Shown: positions 1-6,279 of the stretch, in pieces
How the letters are laid out: each line of letters begins with the position of its first letter
How positions within the stretch are numbered: the stretch's first letter is position 1
Virus record (IMG/VR): IMGVR_UViG_3300029448_000560
Coordinates: 1 to 20,574 of that record
Strand: one strand, 5' to 3'
Length of the DNA stretch: 20,574 nt
From: a virus
Program-made: the position numbers and the translations under genes
Notes under the pieces: model-generated
The model's input: only the letters and a program-made list of their open reading frames with translations
What the model was told of the DNA's origin: nothing
The model's database searches: none

Positions 1-1
1 G

Positions 2-517
2 GGCTTGCAATGGTATAAAGAGGCACAGGACTGGTGCAAGGAAACCGCAAACGATTTCGCGCTTGATCCTTACAAGGTTGCAGGGGTGCTTTCGGCACTT
101 TCACCGAACAACAAATGGACAAGAAATAAACAGGACGCATGGAGCGTGTGCAACGCGAACCATTACAGCGAACCTATTGAAAGCGTAAAATGTTGCACTT
201 ACAATGCGAACAAGCGCAAAGCATTTGCGATTCTCGCCGATCAAGTCTCACTTTCAGAGAAGTCGCCAAAGACGCACAGCTTCGCGATGAATGTCGGCTT
301 GCTTTCTCCTGATCATGTCACGGCGGACAAGTGGCACATTCGCGCTTGCCTTGCTCGACCAGATCAAGGCGTAATCGATACCGCCGAAAGTTGCACGGCG
401 GCGCAATACAGAAGAATTGAATCGATCACAGTCAAATTGGCTCGCGCTTACGAGTTGAAAGGATACGAGGCGCAAGCGATTATTTGGGTAACAATTAAGG
501 ACACTTGGAACAGGTAG
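2..517 (+). CDS. Phage hypothetical protein, 5' end outside window (DUF7178-like)
   Basis: The frame is open to the left edge (first codons read Gly-Leu-Gln-Trp-Tyr), so the true start lies outside the window; a TTG at position 5 is only an internal possibility. About 171 residues are visible, soluble, with no signal peptide or membrane segment. Visible blocks are WYKEAQDWC at the start, VAGVLSALSPNNKW (around residue 27), HSFAMNVGLLSPDHVTADKW (around residue 92) and a Tyr/Ile-rich C-terminal helix. From memory this pattern matches a widespread phage family annotated DUF7178, with a helix-hairpin-helix-like look; no activity is established. The gene is the last of an upstream rightward operon, since a terminator follows directly. 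Family assignment is recollection, not a search result. Confidence 0.75.
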   Translation, partial: GLQWYKEAQDWCKETANDFALDPYKVAGVLSALSPNNKWTRNKQDAWSVCNANHYSEPIESVKCCTYNANKRKAFAILADQVSLSEKSPKTHSFAMNVGLLSPDHVTADKWHIRACLARPDQGVIDTAESCTAAQYRRIESITVKLARAYELKGYEAQAIIWVTIKDTWNR

Positions 518-523
518 AAGCAT

Positions 524-556
524 ACCCTAGTCAGTAATTCTGGCTAGGGTTTCTCT
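524..556 (+). terminator. Rho-independent terminator after the first gene
   Basis: An 11-bp stem (524-534 pairs with 540-550, one T.G wobble) encloses a 5-nt loop and is followed by TTTCTCT-like pyrimidines. It lies 7 nt after the stop at 517 and separates the first gene from the small-gene block. The U tract is imperfect, so efficiency is uncertain. Confidence 0.7.
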
Positions 557-582
557 ATGCTCTCCGCTATCATCAAAAGATC

Positions 583-608
583 AAAAGGGGGGCAACATAA
601 AAGGGGGG
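583..608 (+). repeat. Direct repeat of AAAAGGGGGG in the leader of the small-gene block
   Basis: The decamer AAAAGGGGGG occurs at 583-592 and again at 599-608, a 16-nt period. The second copy sits 10 nt before the ATG at 619 and probably serves as its ribosome binding site; the first copy may be a duplication of it. Nothing else recognisable lies in the 524-618 gap apart from the terminator. Confidence 0.6.
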
Positions 609-618
609 ACAATTTATT

Positions 619-930
619 ATGAAAACAAAAGAAAAACAAAAAACATACAACAAGATCACTACCGAGCATCTCGCACTAGAGAACTCGTTTGGAACAATAT
701 ACGAAGACCCAGAGGTCAAACTCAACTGCACAGTTGGAATTAAAGACCATACATACGGGTGGTTCGAATACTACGACGAAAAGACTGGAGGCAACGAATG
801 GCACGCCGAAGGCGGTCTCTGGTTCGAAAATAAAAAGGTCACGGACTACGACGGAGTCTTCTGTCTCACTCAAGGGGTCATTGAACTGCTGAAAGAAAAT
901 GGATTCGACACATCGGAGGTGGAAATATGA
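619..930 (+). CDS. Small phage protein of unknown function, 103 aa
   Basis: The start is an ATG preceded by a G-rich Shine-Dalgarno-like tract ending 10 nt upstream. The 103-residue product is soluble and aromatic-rich. A lysine-rich N-terminus is followed by a Trp/Tyr/Gly segment (GWFEYYDEKTGG and WHAEGGLWF, roughly residues 47-70), an acidic YDGVF motif and a C-terminal helix. The arrangement resembles small anonymous proteins I remember from many phages, but no function is known to me. It opens the run of overlapping small genes between two terminators; its stop overlaps the next start (ATGA at 927). Confidence 0.8.
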   Translation: MKTKEKQKTYNKITTEHLALENSFGTIYEDPEVKLNCTVGIKDHTYGWFEYYDEKTGGNEWHAEGGLWFENKKVTDYDGVFCLTQGVIELLKENGFDTSEVEI

Positions 931-1103
931 GAATAGACCTAGAGATAAAATCTGCCTTGCAATGGTTCAAGGACAACGATGTCCCTGCCTACGAAGACGA
1001 TGGAAGCATCTATGTCCAAGCGGGAAGAGATGCTGACGTTCAAATATCCAAAGCAGAGATTTTCTACAGAGCCGACCTACAACAGCAGGGGGTGGACGTA
1101 TGA
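927..1103 (+). CDS. Small hypothetical protein, 58 aa
   Basis: The 58-residue product starts MRIDLEIKSALQWF and ends QQQGVDV. The start overlaps the previous stop (ATGA), has a GGAGG at 915-919 at good spacing, and its own stop overlaps the next ATG at 1100. The tight fit on both sides argues that it is real and that longer frames across this interval are shadows. It is predicted soluble, with an amphipathic N-terminal helix and an acidic centre. I recognise no family; by context it is an accessory early-type phage gene. Confidence 0.75.
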   Translation: MRIDLEIKSALQWFKDNDVPAYEDDGSIYVQAGRDADVQISKAEIFYRADLQQQGVDV

Positions 1104-1396
1104 AGGAAACAATACTCAGAGGAACAATCGCGCAGTTAGACAAAGAGGTGCAGGATGCGCTCGACCAGAGCGAACCGCACGACTACTACGAAAGACTGGA
1201 GCGAATAGAGGCATTGGTGCAGGAGTTAAAACCGCTTGCGAAGGACATAATGATCCTGTCAATGACCGCTTACAACACGGGCTACTCCGATGCCATGTCT
1301 GGAGACCCTTACAATTGTCCTTATACAACTAAGGACGAACGCTCTCTGGACTACTCTTTCGGCTTTCAAATGGGACTGGGGGAATACAACTCTTAA
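1100..1396 (+). CDS. Duplicated small phage protein, copy 1, 98 aa
   Basis: Its first 69 residues match the product of the gene at 2174 at 62 positions by my alignment, so the pair is a recent tandem duplication with two genes in between. The N-terminal half is a charged, probably helical or coiled-coil segment (about residues 10-50, rich in Glu, Leu, Arg). It is followed by SMTAYNTGYSDAMSGD and a C-terminal DYSFGFQMG. The two copies differ mainly between these last two motifs, where copy 1 has an insert with one cysteine. Start and stop of the upstream gene overlap as ATGA. Function is unknown; no membrane segment. Confidence 0.85.
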   Translation: MKETILRGTIAQLDKEVQDALDQSEPHDYYERLERIEALVQELKPLAKDIMILSMTAYNTGYSDAMSGDPYNCPYTTKDERSLDYSFGFQMGLGEYNS

Positions 1397-1409
1397 CACG
1401 TATCGATTT

Positions 1410-1613
1410 ATGAAAACAAATACAGAAAAAATAACTAGCGCGATGGACTTCGGTTCACCGCTTAATCAAGTAGTGATCCTGTCCGCAATTGAAAAATATT
1501 GCGAGCAGGTATCGAAGATAGAAGAGAAACCAGAGAATTGGACTAATGGATTAATCTCTTGGGAGGCTTGGAAGGTAGCATGCAAGGACGTAGAGAGGAG
1601 GATATTTGAATGA
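1410..1613 (+). CDS. Small hypothetical protein, 67 aa
   Basis: I place the start at the ATG at 1410, 13 nt after the preceding stop; the frame is open further upstream but would overlap the 1100 gene by over 100 nt. The 67-residue product has a MDFGSPLNQVVILSAIEKY segment (residues 12-30), which resembles a small protein commonly seen in marine phages, then an acidic Trp-rich C-terminal half. Its stop overlaps the next ATG (ATGA at 1610). Function is unknown. Confidence 0.75.
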   Translation: MKTNTEKITSAMDFGSPLNQVVILSAIEKYCEQVSKIEEKPENWTNGLISWEAWKVACKDVERRIFE

Positions 1614-1900
1614 ATGACGAAGTAGAGGTAGAATTAAAACTGCGAGACAGGGATTGCCTTGTCGTTGCAGAGGTCTACTGGGACTGGGAAAACGCTGAGT
1701 GCAGTAGTTACTACGGCAACGAGTGGGTCACAGAAAAATGGCGCACGATGAAGATCGACGACATCTACATCATGTCCGTTGATCTCATGACTGACTCGGG
1801 TGAATACAAATCCATACCGCACAACGCCCTCACGAAAGAGGACACGAACTTAATCAACTGCCATGTTGAAAGACAACTACTAGAAGAAAATGAGCTATAA
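1610..1900 (+). CDS. Small acidic hypothetical protein, 96 aa
   Basis: The start overlaps the preceding stop and has a GGAGG at 1597-1601, eight nt from the ATG. The product is acidic and rich in Asp, Glu, Trp and Tyr. Alternating hydrophobic residues in the first half (EVELKLRDRDCLVVAEVYW) suggest beta strands. The C-terminus overlaps the next gene by 11 nt. No known family is recognised. It belongs to the same small-gene run. Confidence 0.75.
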   Translation: MNDEVEVELKLRDRDCLVVAEVYWDWENAECSSYYGNEWVTEKWRTMKIDDIYIMSVDLMTDSGEYKSIPHNALTKEDTNLINCHVERQLLEENEL

Positions 1901-2177
1901 ACATAAACTAAAAGAAGAAGTTGATGATCTTACAAACGAGATCATGGACAAGATCAGAGACGTGCTATCGAAATACGAACAGCACTTTCCCGCATGGAAC
2001 GACGATAGGTTGGACTACAATCTGGACGATCAGATTTACCACCTCGTGCATGACGAGATATTCTATACTCTGCACCCGCCAGAGCCTATGGAATACGTCT
2101 CGCCCGACGAACATCTCAGCACCGCTTACTGCGATGCAATCAAGAAGTATAACGACAACGAGAGAGGAGAGGAATGA
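1890..2177 (+). CDS. Small acidic hypothetical protein, 95 aa
   Basis: A 95-residue acidic protein with a predicted N-terminal amphipathic helix (KEEVDDLTNEIMDKIRDVL, about residues 8-26) and a central aromatic/Asp-rich stretch. Its start overlaps the 1610 gene by 11 nt and its stop overlaps the next start at 2174 (ATGA). A competing frame from 1921 is Thr/Trp/Arg-rich and fits the spacing less well, so I treat it as a shadow. Function is unknown. Confidence 0.75.
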   Translation: MSYKHKLKEEVDDLTNEIMDKIRDVLSKYEQHFPAWNDDRLDYNLDDQIYHLVHDEIFYTLHPPEPMEYVSPDEHLSTAYCDAIKKYNDNERGEE

Positions 2178-2476
2178 AGGAAACAATACTAAGAGGAACA
2201 ATCGCTAAGTTGAATGAAGAGGTGCAGGATGCCCTCAACCAAAGCGAACCGCACGATTACTACGAGAGACTGGAGCGAATAGAGGAACTGGTGAAGGAGT
2301 TGAAACCACTCGCTAAGGACATAATGATCCTGTCCATGACCGCTTACAATACGGGCTACTCGGACGGCATGTCTGGGGATGAATTTAAACCGCCTTACAA
2401 GCACAGTAGCGATCCAGACCGACACGCCGATTACTCATTCGGATATCAAATGGGATGCAAGGAATACGAATCATGA
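2174..2476 (+). CDS. Duplicated small phage protein, copy 2, 100 aa
   Basis: This is the paralogue of the gene at 1100: the same start, the same charged helical N-terminal half, and the same SMTAYNTGYSDGMSGD and DYSFGYQMG blocks. About 62 of the first 69 residues are identical. The divergent stretch between the motifs is longer here (KHSSDPDRH) and lacks the cysteine. The DNA also stays close, with most differences at third positions. It is preceded by a purine-rich GAGAGGAGAGGA leader and overlaps the next ATG at 2473. Function is unknown; retention of both copies suggests dosage or divergence of the C-terminal surface. Confidence 0.85.
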   Translation: MKETILRGTIAKLNEEVQDALNQSEPHDYYERLERIEELVKELKPLAKDIMILSMTAYNTGYSDGMSGDEFKPPYKHSSDPDRHADYSFGYQMGCKEYES

Positions 2477-2919
2477 AAAGAGCAACTATTGGAGACGCGA
2501 TACTGGACAATATCTGCATCATCGCGGACGGAAAACTCACTCACGATTGGAAGGAGGAAGACAGAGAAGTGCTTGATGACGAGAAACTTAGCATCGGCGG
2601 TCTGGACATTGAGAGGGACGGCAGAAGCTGTTGGTTCGATACATGCATTGACGATGTCTGGTATGACCTGTTCAGCGACAGGACGATCATTCACTTGGAG
2701 CTATGGGACGACCCAGACGCGAATGCAAATACCAAGCAGGACTTGACCGAACGAGACCTGTTTTTAGATCCAGAGTTTTATCTCTGGATGGAATACGAAA
2801 GCGAGGAGTCCCCGAAATATTCTATCAGAGTTGAAATCGGCAAGGACAAACCAAACTTAGAGAGAGTGGTCACAATGATCCACTTCAACGAAAACCAACA
2901 GGCAGTAAAATATGAATAG
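2473..2919 (+). CDS. Acidic hypothetical protein, 148 aa
   Basis: The start is the ATG overlapping the previous stop (ATGA); a longer frame from 2455 is open but would intrude on the 2174 gene. The 148-residue product is acidic, with alternating charged and beta-like segments (WFDTCIDDVWYDLF around residues 54-67, FYLWMEYE around 100) and no signal peptide. It ends by overlapping the next gene by 8 nt. I do not recognise a family. It is the largest member of the small-gene block. Confidence 0.75.
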   Translation: MKRATIGDAILDNICIIADGKLTHDWKEEDREVLDDEKLSIGGLDIERDGRSCWFDTCIDDVWYDLFSDRTIIHLELWDDPDANANTKQDLTERDLFLDPEFYLWMEYESEESPKYSIRVEIGKDKPNLERVVTMIHFNENQQAVKYE

Positions 2920-3142
2920 CAAAGACTTGAAGTATTACTTCGCTCAAATTCTTATTCGCATAGGCGAATACGAAACCTACACCACTTACTACTTCAGAAC
3001 ATCTGGGGGTATTGAGTCGGCAGAGAGAGAAGTAAAAGAGTTATACGATGTAGGCGGAGACGACGACGAAAGAGTCGCCGAGCTAGTAAGCGTCTGCGAA
3101 GTTTCACCAGAGGAATACGAAGTCCTCAGAAAATACACATAA
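2912..3142 (+). CDS. Small hypothetical protein, 76 aa
   Basis: A 76-residue protein with a Tyr-rich beginning (YYFAQILIRIGEYETYTTYYF) and an acidic second half (DVGGDDDERVAELVSVCEV) that looks helical. The start overlaps the 2473 gene by 8 nt. It ends in a Glu/Tyr-rich tail. No family recognised; predicted cytoplasmic. Confidence 0.7.
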   Translation: MNSKDLKYYFAQILIRIGEYETYTTYYFRTSGGIESAEREVKELYDVGGDDDERVAELVSVCEVSPEEYEVLRKYT

Positions 3143-3155
3143 CAGAAAGGAACAA

Positions 3156-3335
3156 ATGAAAACATACATATGCAAAGCATACGTTGGAGTGCTAGTTGAA
3201 GCTTCGGATGAATTCGAAGCGGAGCAACTGGCAGGACTAGAGATGGACATAGGAGACATCGACTGGGAGGCTGAAGAGGCTGACCCAGATCATGACTACT
3301 TCACTACACTACAAAACTACACAATATTAAAATGA
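3156..3335 (+). CDS. Small acidic hypothetical protein, 59 aa
   Basis: The reading frame begins ATG at 3156 with AGAAAGGA just upstream and ends overlapping the next ATG at 3332. The product starts MKTYICKAYVGVLVEASDEF and is strongly acidic (about 17 Asp and Glu in 59). A beta strand followed by the DEFEAEQLAG helix is reminiscent of short phage proteins with a beta-alpha fold. The product of the next gene has a similar strand-then-NEQEAIDKV pattern, so the two may be distant relatives; that is inference. Confidence 0.7.
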   Translation: MKTYICKAYVGVLVEASDEFEAEQLAGLEMDIGDIDWEAEEADPDHDYFTTLQNYTILK

Positions 3336-3571
3336 GACAATACAACAAACAATACAATCCACCGATAGCTTTCGATGTGGATCAACCTGTATCGGGAGTG
3401 CGAAGATATACTGTCTACGCACGAAACGAGCAAGAGGCTATCGATAAAGTTAAGCACAACAACTTGACTGAACACGACGCACATTGGTTCGAAGAGTTAG
3501 ATTCAAACGTATGCTTAATCAAAGTGATCGATGCCGACGAATCAGCAACATTGGAGGTGCAGAATGGGTAG
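3332..3571 (+). CDS. Small hypothetical protein, 79 aa
   Basis: The start overlaps the preceding stop (ATGA). The 79-residue product has a YTVYARNEQEAIDKVKHNNL segment (roughly residues 26-45) that looks like a strand followed by a helix. The same arrangement appears in the 59-residue product just upstream. The C-terminus overlaps the next start by 8 nt, within which lies a strong GGAGG for that gene. Function is unknown. Confidence 0.7.
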   Translation: MRQYNKQYNPPIAFDVDQPVSGVRRYTVYARNEQEAIDKVKHNNLTEHDAHWFEELDSNVCLIKVIDADESATLEVQNG

Positions 3572-3914
3572 ATACTACAACGGAGATATAGAAGGTAAAT
3601 TCTGGTTCGGACTGCAACCTTCCGATGCCGCCGACAGGTTCGGCTCTGAAGGAACTTGGACGAACTTGGACTACTACTTCGACGAGGACGAATTACCTAC
3701 TGTCGAGGCGGAAATCAAGAAAATAGAAGATGCAATCGACGTTAAGAAGATTGATGACTTCTTTGATGAAAACAATAGTTACAACGACGGAAGTTTGCGG
3801 GATGCCAACATCACCGAAGCTGAACTCAGTCAATACGCCGACCTGTATCTTGGTAGGCAGATACGGGACTGCATAAAGAAAACAGGTGAATGCCAATTCA
3901 CCGCAGAAGTATGA
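3564..3914 (+). CDS. Phage hypothetical protein, 116 aa (GRYYNGDIEGKFWFG family)
   Basis: I choose the ATG at 3564 because a GGAGG (3553-3557) sits 6 nt upstream and the protein then begins with MGRYYNGDIEGKFWFGLQPS. As I remember it, that opening is the conserved start of a small protein found in many tailed phages. The central acidic region (DYYFDEDELPTVEAEIKKIE) and a C-terminal YLGRQIRDCIKKTGEC segment follow. The frame continues 11 codons upstream but without a good ribosome site. The function of the family is not known to me. Confidence 0.8.
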   Translation: MGRYYNGDIEGKFWFGLQPSDAADRFGSEGTWTNLDYYFDEDELPTVEAEIKKIEDAIDVKKIDDFFDENNSYNDGSLRDANITEAELSQYADLYLGRQIRDCIKKTGECQFTAEV

Positions 3915-4207
3915 GCAATCCATACAATCAATGCCAAGCCTACACCTACTTCAGCGAAGTGGAGGCAAAACTTAGACTGCGCAAGCTCACAAAGAAACTC
4001 ATGCAGAAGAACGGAGAATACACTGCTCTCACAACGGACGATTGCATGGCTACCTTCGCGGACGATGGCTTTCTGCTGGACTACCAGTGCCCCAGAAGCA
4101 TGTCCCTGGAGGAATCCCTTAGCAGTCAAAAGCGGTTCACTATAGCCCTTGATGAAATATTCATAGGTCTAGGTCTGCAAACCCCGTCGGAGGACAAGAT
4201 AACGTGA
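3911..4207 (+). CDS. Small hypothetical protein, 98 aa
   Basis: The start is the ATG overlapping the 3564 stop (ATGA); an upstream extension in frame would overlap needlessly. The product has a basic helical region (EAKLRLRKLTKKLMQKNGEY, about residues 18-37) followed by LTTDDCMATFADDGFLLDY and a C-terminal helix. It is predicted soluble, with three cysteines. Its stop overlaps a GTG that starts a membrane micro-ORF. No family recognised. Confidence 0.7.
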   Translation: MSNPYNQCQAYTYFSEVEAKLRLRKLTKKLMQKNGEYTALTTDDCMATFADDGFLLDYQCPRSMSLEESLSSQKRFTIALDEIFIGLGLQTPSEDKIT

Positions 4208-4281
4208 GCGCAATATGGGCGTGCGTGGACGTTCTGATACTGTATATTATACTCATGGTGCTACTTGAGAGGATGCAGTAA
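4204..4281 (+). CDS. Micro-ORF: 25-residue single-span membrane peptide
   Basis: Starting at a GTG that overlaps the previous stop (GTGA), the frame encodes MSAIWACVDVLILYIILMVL followed by LERMQ. Residues 6-21 are a continuous hydrophobic helix long enough to span a membrane. The stop comes 8 nt before the terminator stem. Reading-frame coupling identical in style to its neighbours and clean placement before the terminator support expression, but the size makes chance possible. Small phage membrane peptides can act in inhibition or lysis; which, if any, applies here is unknown. Confidence 0.55.
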   Translation: MSAIWACVDVLILYIILMVLLERMQ

Positions 4282-4289
4282 AATCAAAG

Positions 4290-4333
4290 GCTCTTTAGTT
4301 CTTGACAACCGAGAACTGAAGGGCTTTTTTTTT
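4290..4333 (+). terminator. Strong Rho-independent terminator ending the small-gene block
   Basis: A 13-bp stem (4290-4302 with 4312-4324, two G.T wobbles) and a 9-nt loop are followed directly by nine T residues (4325-4333). It lies just after the micro-ORF and just before the ATG at 4337, so it separates the small-gene block from the recombination/replication genes. Confidence 0.92.
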
Positions 4334-4336
4334 ATT

Positions 4337-4699
4337 ATGCAGGAACTAAACGTATATCCAGAAGGGGGGGCAAACTTTTTAGAGCCCGATGCAGTGGTGT
4401 CCGTGATCAAAGGGGACATCACTCAGGAAAAAATGGTGTCGCAGTTAGAAACTGGCGACGTTTACACAACTAAGATCAAGAGACAGATGCACAAGCGCAC
4501 TGTCAAGCAGTGCATAGAAGAAATGATATCGAAGAGGGTTTCGATTACATATAAGTTCTTCCCTTGCACTTACTTAGTCATAACGCATCTCATGAAAGGA
4601 GAGATACTCAACTTCCCGATTGAGGAAGATTTGGATGTAGATGACATTCAATACATATTTAATTATGTATTGGACTGCATCCAAGAAGACGAGCTTTGA
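4337..4699 (+). CDS. Hypothetical protein, 120 aa
   Basis: The ATG at 4337 follows the terminator T tract by only 3 nt and has no clear ribosome site. A longer frame from a TTG at 4265 would have to read through the terminator hairpin, so I reject it. The protein contains a basic patch (TTKIKRQMHKRTVKQCIEEM, about residues 44-63), a hydrophobic FFPCTYLVITHLM segment and an acidic tail. A seven-G run early in the gene is a potential slippage site. Family unknown. Its TGA overlaps the next ATG at 4699. Confidence 0.65.
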   Translation: MQELNVYPEGGANFLEPDAVVSVIKGDITQEKMVSQLETGDVYTTKIKRQMHKRTVKQCIEEMISKRVSITYKFFPCTYLVITHLMKGEILNFPIEEDLDVDDIQYIFNYVLDCIQEDEL

Positions 4700-5193
4700 T
4701 GCGAGGACAAAAGGGTCAGACGTATAAGGACTGGGTTGGGTCTGACTCCTGGAAAGAAGGGCAGGAAGCCGAGAAAAGTTTTGGAGATCTGGTCAGGAAT
4801 AAATACCCAGACATAAGAAAGGCTACACTGCAGGAGCAATACAGGCACATTGATTGGGTCTGTAGTGCAGGGACAATAGATGTAAAAGGCAAGACTACGG
4901 ACTTCATCTGGATTGAGTTCAAGAACAATACAGGGGGCAAAGGTTGGCTACACGGAGAGCAGGACTTCATTGCTTTTGAATTAGATGATAGCTTCATTGT
5001 CGTAAGGAGAGGGGACTTAAAAAATATTTGTGAAGAACTTTGTGACTTGGATAAAAGTGTTGCAAGTGCTTCGGACGCGCTCTACAAGGGCTACAGCAGA
5101 AGGAACAGATCTGACTTAATATCCATGATAAGGAAGGGTGACCTGCTAAAAATTAAGCACTCAATAATAAATAAAGATGTCGCACTTCTATAA
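4699..5193 (+). CDS. PD-(D/E)XK-like nuclease-fold protein, 164 aa
   Basis: The motif set is the main evidence. Residues 51-63 read IDWVCSAGTIDVK and are followed about ten residues later by WIEFKN (E73, K75), giving an acidic residue, D-x-K and E-x-K on consecutive predicted strands, as in PD-(D/E)XK superfamily enzymes. GWLHGEQDFIAFE (83-95) and FIVVRR (99-104) complete a small alpha/beta core. The basic C-terminus (YSRRNRSD and following) could contact DNA. At 164 residues it is the size of a Holliday-junction resolvase or small DNA-processing nuclease. It overlaps the next nuclease gene by 17 nt, suggesting a shared operon and pathway. Substrate is not deducible. Confidence 0.65.
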   Translation: MRGQKGQTYKDWVGSDSWKEGQEAEKSFGDLVRNKYPDIRKATLQEQYRHIDWVCSAGTIDVKGKTTDFIWIEFKNNTGGKGWLHGEQDFIAFELDDSFIVVRRGDLKNICEELCDLDKSVASASDALYKGYSRRNRSDLISMIRKGDLLKIKHSIINKDVALL

Positions 5194-5938
5194 ATACAAC
5201 AAGGGCAAACCCATATTCCTGCAGGACATAGCAACTGCAGCTCAAGCAAAAAAAGTAAGGGGGGCTTGGCCCTCGGTCACAACAGTTCTTGGGGTCATCT
5301 CCGATCCTTTCCTGGACAAGATATACAAGCCCAGAAAAATAACGGAGTTAGCCAGAGAGAATACAGGTATGCACTGGAAGGACATACTTGATCTTACCTA
5401 CGGAACCAGAGAGCACCCCGAAACTGGGGAGGAGATAGCATCCTCGGAGTTCGGAACAGCGGTGCACAAGCGCATAGAGGACTACGTCCTTGAGGACATA
5501 GAAGATAAGTTGATCGAAAGGGTTACACCCTGGGATGACTGGGCGCTACCATTCATAAAATGGTATAAGGACAACGAGGTTCTACCTGTAGCCGTGGAAC
5601 ACATGCTGGGGCACGGGGCAGTAAAGATAATCGGTAGCGTGGACTTCATTGGGAAATACGGAGATACTGGTAAGGCATTCTTGGCGGACTACAAGTGCAG
5701 AGCGAACTGCAAGGGCAAGGGTAAGTTCTACGAAAAGGACTGCTACCAGCTTGCAATTGAAGCATGGATGCTCTCAAGGAGAGCAGGGTTGGACTACATA
5801 CCAGATTGTATATCAGTTTGCATTGACTGCGAAACAAAGGAGCATTATCACAAGGTGTGGAAAGCGGACAAGGTTCAGGGCGGAATTGAAATCGCAAAGC
5901 TCTGCAGTAAACTGTATTGGAGAACTAGAATGCAATGA
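5177..5938 (+). CDS. PD-(D/E)XK exonuclease, RecB/Cas4-like, 253 aa
   Basis: The catalytic pattern of the RecB/Cas4-type PD-(D/E)XK family is visible in order: FGTAVHKRIEDYV (H97), GSVDFIG (D156), LADYKCR (D171, K173) and CYQLAIEAW (Q191). The spacing is normal for this family, and 253 residues is a normal length for phage members. The expected activity is metal-dependent exonuclease action on DNA ends, supplying single strands for the ERF-type annealing protein encoded downstream. There is no visible four-cysteine iron-sulphur cluster, so a Cas4-type cluster is unlikely. The start overlaps the upstream nuclease-fold gene by 17 nt. Confidence 0.85.
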   Translation: MSHFYKYNKGKPIFLQDIATAAQAKKVRGAWPSVTTVLGVISDPFLDKIYKPRKITELARENTGMHWKDILDLTYGTREHPETGEEIASSEFGTAVHKRIEDYVLEDIEDKLIERVTPWDDWALPFIKWYKDNEVLPVAVEHMLGHGAVKIIGSVDFIGKYGDTGKAFLADYKCRANCKGKGKFYEKDCYQLAIEAWMLSRRAGLDYIPDCISVCIDCETKEHYHKVWKADKVQGGIEIAKLCSKLYWRTRMQ

Positions 5939-6000
5939 GTATAATCGCTTTAATAATGATTCTAAGGGTAAAAAAAATCAACCGATGCCTACTGGCATAA
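5935..6000 (+). CDS. Possible micro-ORF, 21-residue hydrophobic/basic peptide
   Basis: An ATGA overlap with the exonuclease stop opens a 21-codon frame encoding MSIIALIMILRVKKINRCLL plus Ala. The first ten residues are hydrophobic and the rest basic, as in small membrane-associated peptides. Placement mimics the coupled genes around it, but the frame is short and A-rich, so it may be chance. If not translated, the 80-nt gap 5939-6018 holds only the ribosome site for the next gene. Confidence 0.35.
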   Translation: MSIIALIMILRVKKINRCLLA

Positions 6001-6006
6001 AGTAAG

Positions 6007-6013
6007 AAAGGAA
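6007..6013 (+). promoter_or_regulatory. Ribosome binding site that fixes a TTG start
   Basis: AAAGGAA lies 5 nt before the TTG at 6019. No ATG in that frame occurs before codon 13, and that later ATG would remove part of the conserved N-terminus, so the Shine-Dalgarno element supports TTG initiation. Confidence 0.55.
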
Positions 6014-6018
6014 CTGCT

Positions 6019-6279
6019 TTGATAAAAGTAAAAGAGAGCGCCTATAAAAATATTATGGATCAAGGCATGTTTGCTGATGGAGCCGTAATATTTCACGGCA
6101 TTGAAAACACAATAACTGGCGTGGACCAAAACGGACTTGCCATATATGACTACGAGGAAATGGTAAAAACCTTCATGGAGGATGGCATGTCGGACGAAGA
6201 AGCCATGGAGTGGATAGACTATAACGTAGTGGGCACAAACGCGGGACAAGGCTTCGTAATACATTATTCTTATGAGTGA
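6019..6279 (+). CDS. Small acidic phage protein, 86 aa
   Basis: Translation probably starts at TTG 6019 (ribosome site at 6007-6013). The protein contains GMFADGAVIFHGIE (about residues 16-29), YDYEEMVKTFMEDGMSDEEA (40s-60s) and EWIDYNVVGTNAGQGFVIHY. This order matches a small hypothetical protein I recall from many marine and other phages in which a DGM-x-x-EEA-x-E motif is conserved. It is acidic and soluble. The function of the family is not known to me. It overlaps the next gene by 8 nt. Confidence 0.75.
   Translation: MIKVKESAYKNIMDQGMFADGAVIFHGIENTITGVDQNGLAIYDYEEMVKTFMEDGMSDEEAMEWIDYNVVGTNAGQGFVIHYSYE

Noticed and set aside
979-1332. Plus-strand 117-codon frame
   Set aside because: It overlaps the 927 and 1100 genes, which are better supported by ATGA coupling and, for the latter, a paralogue. 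Its product is Arg/Thr-rich shadow sequence.
1921-2208. Alternative plus-strand frame of 95 codons
   Set aside because: It overlaps the 1890 gene entirely and its product is a Thr/Trp/Arg/Ile-rich shadow. The 1890 frame has proper overlaps on both sides.
4302-4338. TTGACA followed by TATTAT as a promoter
   Set aside because: The two boxes are about 25 nt apart, too far for a sigma-70 promoter, and TTGACA lies in the terminator hairpin.
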